The translations under genes and the position numbers were made by a program. A stretch of 64,000 bases of DNA from Brachycybe producta. Taxonomy: Eukaryota; Arthropoda; Diplopoda; Playtdesmida; Andrognathidae. The stretch lies in contig JAUPFP010000017.1 in NCBI GenBank assembly GCA_036925085.1, forward strand, positions 1,112,001-1,176,000, in the 5' to 3' direction. Position 1 is the first letter of the stretch; every line of letters begins with the position of its first letter. This document shows positions 40,801 through 46,218 of the stretch, piece by piece. The notes below the pieces were generated by a model that was given only the letters and a program-made list of their open reading frames with translations, was not told the origin of the DNA and did no database searches.

Positions 40801-41076
40801 CGTACCTTCTGTATTCTGAAATTAAACTTTCAGACTGGTAGATTGCCATTGCTATACCAGTGACAAATAGTGCTATCCATATTATTCTTCCAAGCAATGT
40901 TTGAGATCCACTTAGTTGACTTAAACCAGGGATGGTTGTCTTGTTTAGAAAATCTTCGTAGATGTTACTCGCAGTTGCCTTCCTCTTGACAATCCTGCGC
41001 ATTGATTGCTGTGGCTCATCCCAGTTGCCATTTATTGTTTTTATGTTTCTGCTTCCATTAGCTTCTGGAGTTTTAT
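16894..41076 (-). CDS. DEG/ENaC (ASIC-like) sodium-channel gene with a Polinton in an intron, partial
   Basis: Exons in transcript order are 41076-40806, 40734-40560, 39638-39496, 39393-39296, 21488-21322, 21259-21140, 20121-20016, 19286-19220 and 16957-16894; all nine join in matching phase through GT-AG sites. The first encodes the cytoplasmic side (NKTTIPGLSQLSGS), the entry to the first membrane helix (LLGRIIWIALFVTGIAMAIY). The second has the post-TM1 EFPSVTVCINNP, the fourth the diagnostic YYGNCITYNPGF, the fifth GLVMVVHPPGTAP, the later ones the cysteine-rich finger (RCVDSF, ESCIQN, LCQCF, ICGCRKPC). The family forms trimeric cation channels. An exon further upstream must supply the start. 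The second membrane helix and the GxS filter were not found to the left, so the gene is either split from its last exons by insertions or decayed. Confidence 0.9.
17421..17551. repeat. Inverted repeat, arms of about 57 bases
   Basis: GTTCCGAGATATCCGAGG and GTCAAAGGCCATAATGC on the left are matched by GCATTATGGCCTTTGAC and CCTCGGATATCTCGGAAC on the right, with a T-rich loop. It lies next to the last channel exon found. No coding sequence. Confidence 0.8.
17766..17795. repeat. Perfect 14-bp hairpin
   Basis: ACCTCCATTGCTCT, two bases, then AGAGCAATGGAGGT. The word AGCAATGGAGGT recurs at about 19021-19032 just after the minisatellite, so these may mark the ends of one repeat unit of about 1.25 kb. 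Confidence 0.6.
18321..18965. repeat. 30-bp minisatellite of alternating purine-pyrimidine
   Basis: About twenty copies of a unit made of ACACATGCGCACA, AGTGTGTACAT and GTGCGT. Nearly every step alternates purine and pyrimidine except the CAAG joint. Because 30 is a multiple of three and the unit lacks stops, long frames of 185-229 codons stay open on both strands; these are artefacts of repetition. Two copies are 28 bp long. It sits in an intron of the channel gene. Confidence 0.95.
19380..19860 (+). mobile_element. LTR-element fragment with promoter, copy 1
   Basis: Contains GTACACAGGTCCAAG, a TATA box (CCTATAAAAGCACC) and, about 150 bases on, GAATAAAAGTG. The same order of words is found at 55290-55790, continuing past the presumed LTR edge. 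It is read as an old, broken LTR-retrotransposon end with leader. No coding region is attached. Confidence 0.5.
20499..20964. mobile_element. MITE with AAGGTRGCTGAAT ends
   Basis: The left end AAGGTAGCTGAATTGACATT is an imperfect inverted copy of the right end (TATATTCAGCCACCTT), and the match continues through GTTTTTGTTC and GATGGCGCCACT, giving arms of about 75 bases. It lies in an intron of the channel gene. Confidence 0.75.
21745..22080 (+). repeat. Polinton left terminal inverted repeat
   Basis: Matches 38480-38813 in inverse orientation over its whole length, with several small differences. Recognisable blocks are the outer AGTAGTATAGGAAAAGTCAT, CTCCCATAGACTCTCATTGA, CTTTGACCCAGTTTTTTT and ACTTGTTTTCACGA. 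One copy only on this side. Confidence 0.9.
22156..22632 (+). CDS. Bcl-2-like apoptosis regulator carried by the Polinton
   Basis: 158 residues. Residues about 82-97 (SPSFGKIIVTYALVLQ) occupy the place of BH1, and about 122-135 (SWLRDNGSWAAMQDVY) is a good BH2, compare the W-I-x-D-N-G-G-W pattern of Bcl-2 proteins. The C-terminus ends in a hydrophobic segment (VVPQLLMISTLLYLLIRMQ), the usual membrane anchor. An alpha-helical N-terminal region precedes it. Bcl-2 homologues are reported in adintoviruses and in several DNA virus families, where they block mitochondrial cell death. The ATG at 22156 is preferred; a TATA-like TTTATACTTTTTAA lies about 55 bases upstream, next to the terminal repeat. 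The frame looks whole. Converges on the RING gene across a hairpin. Confidence 0.75.
   Translation: MQESTKIAVDVYHMTKQSHKTVNSNFSRTIYKLAEQARNKDIQAFESIATTLKTVSHLNQELTFLLDEVYRGSPSFGKIIVTYALVLQLARSGFEEAMAVHIGEYVFKSSASWLRDNGSWAAMQDVYATPNDTPSNVIHVVPQLLMISTLLYLLIRMQ
22691..22774. ncRNA. Pre-miRNA-like hairpin between convergent genes
   Basis: An 84-base inverted repeat: 10 perfect pairs (CACTTCTGCA with TGCAGAAGTG), a 4-base bulge, 16 perfect pairs (ACAGACCTCTGCCTGC), then about 8 more with one mismatch, and a 10-base loop. It lies between the 3-prime ends of the Bcl-2-like gene (22632) and the RING gene (22817). Length, loop size and bulge suit a microRNA precursor, but it could also be a bidirectional transcript end structure or a small foldback insertion. 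Confidence 0.5.
22817..23431 (-). CDS. RING-finger (IAP/MDM2/Neuralized-type C3HC4) protein, two exons, in Polinton
   Basis: Exon 1 is 23431-23185 and exon 2 is 23124-22817, with GTAAGT and CTGCAG sites and matching phase 1. The C-terminus holds a full C3HC4 RING: CIIC, then 11 residues, CKH, CKAC, 11 residues, CPVC, and ends shortly after in PISNVIDVY as in stand-alone E3 ligases of the IAP, MDM2 and Neuralized groups. The N-terminal exon is serine-rich and acidic (SDSETEPETVSNAS) with no BIR or other domain seen. Likely role is an E3 ubiquitin ligase, perhaps anti-apoptotic together with the neighbouring Bcl-2-like gene. It looks whole. Upstream lie an AP-1 site and a p53-type array. Confidence 0.7.
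23467..23473. promoter_or_regulatory. AP-1 consensus site
   Basis: TGAGTCA lies 36 bases upstream of the RING-gene ATG. A single 7-mer is weak evidence, but its place in the divergent region is sensible. Confidence 0.35.
23533..23572. promoter_or_regulatory. Four contiguous p53-family response decamers
   Basis: Four head-to-tail decamers without spacers each match RRRCWWGYYY exactly: AGGCATGTTT (23533), GAACAAGCCT (23543), AAACATGTCT (23553) and GAACATGTCT (23563). A weaker pair lies at 23472-23491. A full p53, p63 or p73 site is two such decamers; here there are two full sites in tandem. The array lies between the RING gene (minus) and the plus-strand genes starting at 23750, about 100 bases from the RING start. 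Confidence 0.65.
23641..23648 (+). promoter_or_regulatory. TATA-like box for the plus-strand block
   Basis: TATAAGTA after a GGGG run, about 110 bases before the ATG at 23750. Transcription from about 23670 would enter the plus-strand gene block. Confidence 0.35.
23750..24310 (+). CDS. Polinton protein of unknown function, nuclease-like
   Basis: 186 residues; alternative start MSIFGN at 23774, which directly follows an acceptor-like TTTCCAG. Contains FYIKELGYYTIGD, FVTAHIHGLSY and the word FAYKGGTVEKNLLMKLNIPS, a pattern I remember from proteins common in Polinton-bearing genomes and that has the look of an RNase H-fold nuclease; the C-terminus has CSRHKKRRNGIAHCAKNEAY. Role unproved. The frame looks whole. 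Confidence 0.5.
   Translation: MNEKLISRMSIFGNISTVIDSDGFQIGSDFYIKELGYYTIGDPHPMNMFIRLPQNRLFTEKDVRTMQFVTAHIHGLSYRNDTDDVAFSTLLNVLRSLYTHASEKNSNALFAYKGGTVEKNLLMKLNIPSINLEKLGLCMKYENLLTIFGPQEVDFTCSRHKKRRNGIAHCAKNEAYIFGLWVQKQK
24340..24708 (+). CDS. Polinton small protein, unknown
   Basis: 122 residues, with PGWNKACADCVHQDEL followed by THFC, four cysteines and histidines that could bind metal, and a hydrophobic helix near residue 95 (SVIIQGILYLIDHW). The ATG follows an acceptor-like TTTTACTCAG, as the preceding gene does. No family recognised; open frame looks whole. Confidence 0.4.
   Translation: MLYMPTDFPGIRAQARDAIKTTIKLPGWNKACADCVHQDELLKAGDGSQVPTHFCTMYPDEYERKKINDLFESVNVLFVLNRWIEYAKPIRSVIIQGILYLIDHWLEYEWRCEIFKACTNTE
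24753..25587 (+). pseudogene. Polinton packaging ATPase (FtsK/HerA type)
   Basis: Walker A is IIAGPSNCGKTTF, Walker B is NQLIVLDDL, and the later FITQNIF and GEYTAVFLP stretches belong to the same ATPase, which pumps DNA into capsids in this group. The start is unusual: about 60 residues with a membrane-like stretch (YIVMGCIGALMLILETTNI) precede the ATPase core. Broken. Confidence 0.85.
25584..25943 (+). CDS. Polinton small basic protein with hydrophobic tail
   Basis: 119 residues. Positions about 10-45 resemble a conserved helical region (LQKELLKNSNLDFIQCLCDC, AHNIGNSNI), then SEREKRKLRPYRHVLNKL, a basic run, and a GGWLPLLISPVLSML tail. This arrangement is common to Polinton-type elements and recalls small adenoviral core or membrane-active peptides. 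Overlaps the next frame by 16 bases. Looks whole. Confidence 0.6.
   Translation: MKVSQKIPSRLDRNIHRLHVAVESNPRLQKELLKNSNLDFIQCLCDCAHNIGNSNIVLSEREKRKLRPYRHVLNKLVITKASPKSKKNFLVKQKGGWLPLLISPVLSMLTGLITSWPRK
25928..26530 (+). CDS. Polinton conserved protein, unknown
   Basis: 200 residues starting MAEKMILIPAESWEAQ, a start I associate with a conserved Polinton protein of unknown role. The middle has ETR-free helical segments and KKAGRFLNLIKDGRGPLSWN; the C-terminus has WEPFITELKKMNVPRSLIAN. Its stop overlaps the integrase ATG (ATGA). Looks whole. Confidence 0.55.
   Translation: MAEKMILIPAESWEAQYRQRQENKTPVQRTLRDIQKAIQRILEEENLDNYNKVLLLGQLQHPYKSIYENRPKEVTKVTLEDPGFSSPIEEKHASGISDIVNQLPKTQQKKAGRFLNLIKDGRGPLSWNSSHQLLINGQVVPNTNIMDLTRDLVISKTRYDPPGWEPFITELKKMNVPRSLIANDKRWDYHPDTKESNSPV
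26527..27602 (+). pseudogene. Polinton retroviral-type integrase with chromodomain
   Basis: Core domain has the catalytic triad in order: D in WQMDLVDMQ, D in QSDRGKEF and E in VVERFNRTLK, with the spacing of the retroviral superfamily. An SH3-like part follows (KVGDRVRISK, FEKGYLPNWSDEVF). The end, after about 27480, encodes a chromodomain (LLVKWKGYADKHNSWI), a known C-terminal module of Polinton integrases. It would integrate the element with 6-bp duplications. Broken. Confidence 0.92.
27599..28839 (+). pseudogene. Polinton minor capsid (penton-like) region with coiled-coil insert
   Basis: The start FYVTLPSNSSMKYYPDNTLT and the end with FVYIDCIEYQPVGDILSPLL are a recurring pair in Polinton-type elements that I assign, with moderate confidence, to the minor capsid protein. 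Between them (28010-28396) is a Q-, E- and K-rich stretch of about 128 residues with heptad-like character (NKINDLENQLQHQKG), likely coiled coil. Broken. Confidence 0.5.
28939..29434 (+). pseudogene. Polinton basic virion core protein region
   Basis: Begins with MRVPYYCG and the word PVFVGSQYQRGHGFF, then a helical part (QLLKSGTNVVSDIEAGESF) and a strongly basic C-terminus (KRRKTTKPSGNRR, KKVAKKRKTAAKKASGKKRK). Such proteins resemble adenoviral core or pVI-type proteins that bind DNA. Broken. Confidence 0.6.
29437..30763 (+). pseudogene. Polinton major capsid protein (double jelly-roll) region
   Basis: Starts MSGFLVHHDSGPGMSCELDI and contains FHSLFSEITVTLGHTIIS, GRLHGDIFHQGRLLPNMLDL and SLFAFDLTNDQSALSG with a final IEVDHHRNVIMDY, the conserved words of the family often named after C. 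elegans F54H12.2 and read as the Polinton hexon. About 440 codons, normal length. Broken, a few breaks. Confidence 0.75.
30765..31151 (+). CDS. Polinton adenain-like cysteine protease
   Basis: 128 residues. The catalytic layout of adenovirus-type (C5/Ulp1 clan) proteases is visible: H in GSHWITIYF, D in EYFDSYG, and Q and C in VCGQYCIFY. It matures the capsid proteins in this group. Start is ATG at 30765, immediately after the capsid gene. The frame looks whole. Confidence 0.85.
   Translation: MDSSQLEYLLFHHPATHFVFAGVFARDQLPFRVNRKLYIVNLDARSEPGSHWITIYFNNGMAEYFDSYGMKPMTDEINQFITRNSLSWTYNARRLQHSRTAVCGQYCIFYSILRCSNVSMKSIVSVFH
31382..31801 (-). CDS. dUTP pyrophosphatase
   Basis: 139 residues from the ATG at 31801 (a longer TTG-started frame is not preferred). 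All five dUTPase motifs are visible: GDAGYDLYSA, RIAPRSGPA, GVIDSSYRG, KGDRIAQIIFEKI and RGELGFGSTG. It hydrolyses dUTP to dUMP and keeps uracil out of DNA; viruses often carry it for growth in resting cells. Last gene of the minus-strand block, facing the protease. Looks whole. Confidence 0.93.
   Translation of the reverse strand: MVKRLSDACVIPKKMNMGDAGYDLYSAVNCTIKPGDRMLCATDLSMAIPYNSYGRIAPRSGPALHFGIDVLAGVIDSSYRGAINVLLINFGTYDFSIKKGDRIAQIIFEKIYPDVELAECDVELPPSTRGELGFGSTGK
31850..35059 (-). pseudogene. Polinton protein-primed DNA polymerase B
   Basis: Start ATG at 35059. Early part has FLWCVLAQLHPV and a zinc-type HRPMCEEHK; the exonuclease motif is YFDFESLI; RDHDHHLPGNNYRGAAC is a conserved insertion; motif A is YWDYNSLYATAM; motif C is YTDTDSFIMH. 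A GKTMEN region marks motif B. This is the family B polymerase of Polintons and adintoviruses, which replicates from a terminal-protein primer. Broken. Confidence 0.95.
35076..35702 (-). CDS. PC4-like DNA-binding protein with SUMO-interacting motif, two exons
   Basis: A short first exon 35702-35678 (MQDNQDII) splices through GTGAGT to exon 2 at 35494-35076, phase 1. At the junction the sequence reads IIDLTVE, a classic SUMO-interacting motif. A basic stretch (GRKTKRKATPKSQAAKR) follows, then a C-terminal domain with NWKLRILKSNENWFIDIRKY that resembles the single-strand-binding fold of PC4. Probable role: ssDNA binding or transcription at replication sites; inferred only. The next gene, the polymerase, starts 17 bases downstream. 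Looks whole. Confidence 0.55.
35930..35974 (-). promoter_or_regulatory. TATA and CCAAT boxes for the minus-strand block
   Basis: On the minus strand TATAAAAAG (35938-35930) lies about 230 bases before the first ATG (35702). A CCAAT word on the plus strand at 35970-35974 is 32 bases further upstream. Good spacing for a polymerase II promoter driving the PC4-like and polymerase genes. Confidence 0.5.
36075..36160. repeat. 32-bp tandem repeat with CCAAT words
   Basis: Two and two-thirds copies of a unit AGAGGCCAATAGAAAAAG plus AGCATGACTATGAA; two of the three units keep CCAAT (36080 and 36144). It lies about 100 bases upstream of the TATA/CCAAT promoter and may act as an enhancer. Confidence 0.7.
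36240..36954. other. Very AT-rich low-complexity tract
   Basis: More than 85 percent A plus T by eye, made of AAAAATATAA and TTTTATTT words with a near-duplicate unit around 36760-36900. No frame or exon seen. It is the downstream side of the small acidic gene. Confidence 0.8.
36955..37403 (-). CDS. Small acidic protein of the Polinton, two exons
   Basis: Exon 1 37403-37364 (starting MEANGTTDNKPVK) splices through GTAGAT to exon 2 at 37271-36955, phase 1. The product of about 118 residues has an acidic, threonine-rich middle (GDMEWDDTSTVDFSIEKEN), a WEDELWTEEE segment and a charged helix (KELREEMKKREIEEWRKN). No family recognised. It has its own strong promoter and an intron, and could be an early regulatory protein. 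Looks whole. Confidence 0.5.
37452..37462 (-). promoter_or_regulatory. Strong TATA box of the small acidic gene
   Basis: TATAAAAGGGG on the minus strand, about 50 bases before the ATG at 37403. The same word stands on the plus strand at 37326 inside the intron, within an inverted repeat of about 35 bases (AAAATTATTTTTTA side sequences match too). Confidence 0.55.
37880..38479. repeat. Extra tandem copies of the right terminal repeat
   Basis: Two further units of about 300 bases precede the outer repeat, recognisable by ACAAGTTTTTTTATC, CAGCAGGTGGTTAAAG, TCAAAGTTTTTT, GATGAAGCA and AGTCTATG words. The innermost unit (37880-38160) also holds a small palindrome (GGTTAAAG and CTTTAACC arms). The left side has only one copy. 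Confidence 0.8.
38480..38813 (-). repeat. Polinton right terminal inverted repeat
   Basis: Inverse counterpart of 21745-22080. Ends ATGACTTTTCCTATACTACT and is followed directly by ggtata. Confidence 0.9.
38820..39295. other. Channel-gene intron right of the Polinton
   Basis: AT-rich intron sequence; nothing else is seen before the channel exon that ends at 39296. Confidence 0.5.
39850..40140. repeat. Direct repeat of about 70 bp
   Basis: AAATGCCTCAGGAGCACTCA with AGTCCCAAAAAGCT occurs at about 39856 and again, slightly changed, at about 40069. Non-coding, within a channel-gene intron. Confidence 0.6.
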
Positions 41077-41398
41077 CTGGAAGACGATTATAATTTAAAA
41101 GAAAAATCGACAGCTGGATCCCCGTCCCCTAGTGACTATCAGTAGTATCTTGTAGTTTAAGGGATACTACTTATAAGGGGCTCACTCTAGAGGTTAGAGG
41201 GAATATTGTTTGCAAAATCATCGGCTGTGCTTTAGCAGACGTGGCTGAATGGTGGAAGTAGTGGAAAGCTAACAGATTCATGAAGTTCTGAAATGTATTT
41301 CACTGATTTACGTAAAAGTTCATAAGATGTAAAATACACCAAACTCAAATTACAATAACTAACAGTAATTTATTTTTATTCATTTTCTTCTTCTTCTT

Positions 41399-41442
41399 CT
41401 GTATATATATAAATGGATGTTTGTATATATATATACAATGTT

Positions 41443-41482
<40 letters not shown>

Positions 41483-43206
41483 CGCTAAACTCCAAAACCA
41501 TTTGACCGATCACCATGAAAATTACCACGTATATGTATTTTTTCATGGAGAAGGTTTTTATGCTATCCCCTTTGTTGTAGGTCGCCACCAGATGGCACTG
41601 CAGTATATTAACTTCTATACCTATTAGGGCGAATGTACCTTTATGGCACATTGTTTTAGTTTCAAACATCCTTTTAGGGCAAATGGTTTTAGTTTCAAAC
41701 CATCTTTTAGGGCAAATGTACCTTTAGGCGAAATAGTTTTAATTTCAAACAGCCTTTTATGGCAAATGGTTTTAGGGCAAATGTACCTTTTGGGCAAACA
41801 GTTTTAGTTTCAAACATTCTTTTAGGGCAAATGATTTAAGGCAACTGTACCTTTAGGGCAAGTGGTTTTATTGCAAATGTCTCTAGGACAAATGGTTTTC
41901 GGGTAAATGTCCCTTTAGAACAAATGGTTTTAGTTTCAAACCATCTTTTAGGGCAAATGGTTTTAATTTCAAACATCCTTTTAGGGCAAATGGTTTTAGG
42001 CCAAATGTACCACTAGAGCAAATGGTTTAAGTTTCAAAGACCTTTTTAGGACAAGTGTTTTTAGGGCAAATGTCCCTTTAGGGCAAACATCCCTTGAGAA
42101 CAAATGGTTTGTTTCAAACGTATTTTTAGGGCAAATGGTTTTTGGTCAAATGTCCCTTAAATATTACAAATGCTTTTAGTTTCAAACATTCTTTTAGGGC
42201 AAATAGTTTAGGGCAAATGGTTTTAGGCCAAATGTCCATTTAGAGCAAATGGTTTTAGTTTCAAACATCCTTTTAGGGCAAATGGTTTTAGGGCAAATGG
42301 TTTTAGTTTCAAACATTTTTAGGGCAAATCATTTTAGAACAAATTTACCTTTAAGGCAAATGGTTTATTGCAAATGTACCTTTAGAGAAATGGTTTTAGG
42401 GCAAACGTGCCTTTAGGGCAAATGGTTTTAGGGCAAATTTACCTTTAGATCAAATGGTTTTAGTTTCAAACATTCTTTTATTACAAATGGTTTAGGGAAA
42501 ATGTCCTTTTAAGGCAAATGGTTTATTGCAAATGTACCTTTAGAGCAAATGGTTTTAGGGCAAATTTACCTTTAGATCAAATGGTTTTAGTTTCAAACAT
42601 TCTTTTACAGCAAATGGTTTTAGTTTCAAACATACTTTTATGGCAAATGGTTTTAGTTTCGAACATTCTTTTATGGCAAATGGTTTTAGTTTCAAACATC
42701 ATTTTAGGGCAAATGGTTTTAGTTTCAAACATTTTTAGGGCAAATCATTTTAGAACAACTTTCCCTTTAAGGCAAATGGTTTATTGCAAATGTACTATTA
42801 GAGCAAATGGTTTTAGGGCAAATTTACGTTTAGATCAAATGGTTTTAGGGCAAATTTACGTTTAGATCAAATGGTTTTAGTTTCAAACATTCTTTTACGG
42901 CAAATGGTTTTAGTTTCAAACATTCTTTTACAGGAAATGTATCTTTAGGTCAAGTATTTTTAGAGCAAATGTACTTTTAGGACAATTGGTTCAAGGGCAA
43001 GTGTTTAAGACAAATGTCTCTAGGGCAAACAGTTTCAAGGCTTTAGGACAAATGTCTATATACTGGATGTGACATGTTTTCATATCTATTATCTAGGTAT
43101 TCATAAAAATAAAAGCTATATGCATAATTCATATTCAAGCAAGAAGAATGGGGTGGCAGGGGTATCTTCATATTTTGCCCCGGGCAACGCCGGGTAACTC
43201 AGCTAG
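41399..43206 (+). mobile_element. Helitron-like element with minisatellite, copy 2
   Basis: Starts near TCTGTATATATATAAATGG and ends with a hairpin (CCCGG, GCAACG, CCGGG) then TAACTCAGCTAG before a T, the usual Helitron 3-prime end. The inside from about 41630 to 43030 is the same TTTAGGGCAAATGG array as copy 1. No replicase or helicase is encoded, so it is non-autonomous. Frames at 42518-42865 are repeat artefacts. Confidence 0.8.
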
Positions 43207-43285
43207 TAACAATATAAAAGTGCCACCACCACAATTAATTTACTATTCTATAATTATGTTTAATTTGAAATTATTCTGAAAACAG

Positions 43286-43955
43286 CAGTGGCGTAGCTAA
43301 GTCATGGTTGCGCCCCCCCCCCCCCCTGCCACTTAAAACTTTGCTACCCCTTACCTCCCTCTCCTGGGTGGGGGGTTATTTTGATGAACGGAGGAACAGG
43401 TCTCAACAACAGTAAGGACAGTTGGAAGGTTAGGAAAGGTTAAGTAATTAAGATTGTTGCAGAGGGTATGGGGGAGCAGCCCCCATTTTTTTTAAAGAAT
43501 TATTAAAACAAATTTGTCCGTTGTTCCAACCGTTCCTCCCGTTAATCAAATAAGGGAATAGTCGAACAATGGACTAATTTGATTTAATAATTCTTTAAAA
43601 ACTGGAGGCTGCGCCCCAAAGACCCTGCAACAAGCTTAATTTAACTAAACCTAACCTTCCGACTGTTAATACTAGTTTTCTGACTATTCCTACCGTTGTT
43701 CCGACCGTTCCTCTGCCATGCCCATTGATCTCTATGAATATTTACTGGTGAAAGTATGTGGTTTTTAAAAGTAAATATTTAATGAAAGTCGATTTATTTC
43801 CGAAATTAACTGAATAAATTAAGCGAGCGATTCGGAATCACTCACTTTATTCAATTATTTTTGAAAATACATAACTTTCATTTCGTTTTTTGCGCCTCCA
43901 AACCTCCTGCGCTCTCCGCAGTTGTGGGTCTTGCGGTTGCCTAGCTACGCCTCTG
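43286..43955. mobile_element. hAT-like MITE, CAGKGGCGTAGC family, copy 3
   Basis: Starts CAGTGGCGTAGC, ends GCTACGCCTCTG. Flanked by a perfect 8-bp duplication gaaaacag (43278-43285 and 43956-43963), which fixes the element boundaries for the whole family. Orientation is opposite to the other copies. Confidence 0.88.
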
Positions 43956-44627
43956 GAAAACAGTGGCCAATTTCATATTTAAATTAAAGTTTAATTTGCT
44001 ATGTCAATTTTTTCTAAGAGTCATAGACTTACATTAGTTAAAAAAAAATATTACACGAACTGGTGGCAAAAACCTCAAGTCAACTAGAACCATCGAATAG
44101 CGTTCTCCGAATATAAATAAAAAAATCAATTGAAAGATAAAATATATGAAAAAAAAAAAATTTTTAAATATTGCTAAGCTTTTGATAACTTTCAAAATAC
44201 AAAGTTCTAGATTCAAAAAACAAATGACAAATGTCAATGTGACGTCAAAAGCTTCTTTCAAACAATTCAATGAAAATAAGCATTTCAGTTGTTTCACGGA
44301 CAATGTACGTTATCTGCCAAATGCAAAAAGGCACCTGCGGATAACGGTTAACAGTAAACACAAATACGCGTATGACGTATGTGTATGATGTCAAATTCAC
44401 TTTACCATTTATACGATCTTATGCTTTTTTATTTCTATTTATTAAACGAACTTCATATCCTGAGATCCACGTACATCGACTAGAGATGATACACAATTCT
44501 GGGTACCTTTTCTACACTGCTTTTATTGCAACACAGTTGACTCACGGTAAGAGACATGTCAGCTGTTCACAACGAAATTAATATTTCTATTTAGAGGAGA
44601 CAGGACTTAACTGGCCCCAGGGGCGTA

Positions 44628-45271
44628 GCTAAGCAACCGCAAGACCCGCAACTGCCGGGGGGGGGGGCGCAGGAGGTTTGTGGGGCGCAAAAAACTAAAT
44701 GAAAGTTATGTAATTTCAAAAATAATTGAATAAACTAAGCGAGAGATTGCGAATCGCTCGCTTAATTTATTCAGTTAATTTCGAAAATAAATCGACTTTC
44801 ATTTAATATTTACTTTTAAAAACTACATACTTGCACCAGTAAATCTTCATAGAGATCAATGGGCACAGAGGAACAACGGTAGGAATATTCGAAAAAATTG
44901 TATGAACAGTCGGAAGGTTAGGTTTAGTTAAATTAAGCTCGTTGCAGGGTGGTTAGGGGCGCAGCCTCCAGTTTTTAAAGAATTATTCTTATTAAATAAA
45001 ATTAGTCCATTGTTCGACTGTTCCCTAATTTGAGTAACAGGAAGAACGGTCGGAACAATGGACAAATTTGTTTTAATAATTCTTTAAAAACTGGGGGCTG
45101 CGCCCCCAGACCCCCTGCAACAAGCTTAATTTCCTAACCTTCCGACTGTTCCTACTGTTGTTCATACCTGTTCCGCTGTTCATCAAAATAGTACTCCACC
45201 AGAGGGAGGTAAGGGGGCGCAAAGTTTTAAGTGGCCGGGAGGGGGCGCAACCAAGCCTAGCTATGCCACTG
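44628..45271. mobile_element. hAT-like MITE, CAGKGGCGTAGC family, copy 2
   Basis: Equivalent of copy 1, at the same place in the long repeat, with flanks ACTGGCCC and ACTGGGCC. Confidence 0.8.
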
Positions 45272-45751
45272 ACTGGGCCAAAGGGTTACCTGGGTCCGAC
45301 GTGTAGGTAGAAAACAAGGCTATTTGTATCCTTGTGACGTTAACTGGGGGAAAACAGCTGCGCGGATCTAGGTCAACCCTCTGTACAGCAGTACAGAGGG
45401 ATGACAAAGTTCCGCGGTACTCCACCAAAAAAAAACGAATCAGGATCGCTCCTGGACGGATCGTTTCAATATAGGATTTTGTTTGAAATGGTCATACTAT
45501 GTGTTTACGCATTATATTGATTATATATTACATGTACTAGCCAGAACCCGTGAAAAATCACGGGGATTGCATAACTGCAGCTTGACTTGCAAGTTGCTAC
45601 ACTGATATGGTACAAAATAAAAACAGGTTCAAAATAGCTTTGAATTTTAACATTTATTAAATAGACTTAAGCCTAATTTTTATTTCTAATTCTATTCTAT
45701 CATAACAATAATAATTCTTTGGTCACTATATTTTTTGTGAACGTTCGTTGC

Positions 45752-46020
45752 CAGGGCCGTCTTAGGGCATGTCGGGGCCCTCGGGCACACAAAAATTGGG
45801 GACCCCATTGGATAGTAAAAGAAAGTGAATGACAAGAAAAAACATTTTTCTCTTATGATTTTATATTTATTATTTACCTATTTATATATCTACCTAAAAA
45901 TAGAAAAAAATGTGAGCTCCTTTTTTTCGTGTAAGCGAATATATCGGCCTTTCGGGGCCCCCGTGAGGTCGAGGGCCCTGGGCACGGGCCCCGTGTGCCC
46001 TTATGATACAGACGGTACTG
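45752..46020. mobile_element. MITE with CAGGGCCGTCTTAGGG ends, only in copy B
   Basis: Starts CAGGGCCGTCTTAGGGCA; the right end TGCCCTTATGATACAGACGG plus TACTG is an imperfect inverted match. Flanks TTCGTTGC and TTTGTCGC are an 8-bp duplication with two changes. Absent at 1630 in copy A, so it inserted after the duplication. Confidence 0.8.
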
Positions 46021-46218
46021 TTTGTCGCTGATTGATCCACAGCAATTGTCCTTCTTCAGGTGTCTTTTTAACAAAGACCTTTAGGGACCTTTACCTTGGT
46101 TGATATATATTTTCTTTGTTAAGTACGTACATTCGATTTTCAATATTATTATGTTGATTGTGTTTTATTTTTCAAATTTGTGTTTAAAGCAATAATGTTT
46201 GAATTGATTTTTTAAATA

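Larger units (their letters stand above)
44094..46187 (+). repeat. Long direct repeat, copy B
   Basis: Same content and order as 1-1779, longer because a 269-bp MITE was added at 45752 and because of a few small indels inside the first MITE. The match starts within a few bases of CGAATAGCG and ends at TTTGTGTT. Frames at 44146-44581 mirror those of copy A. Confidence 0.85.
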
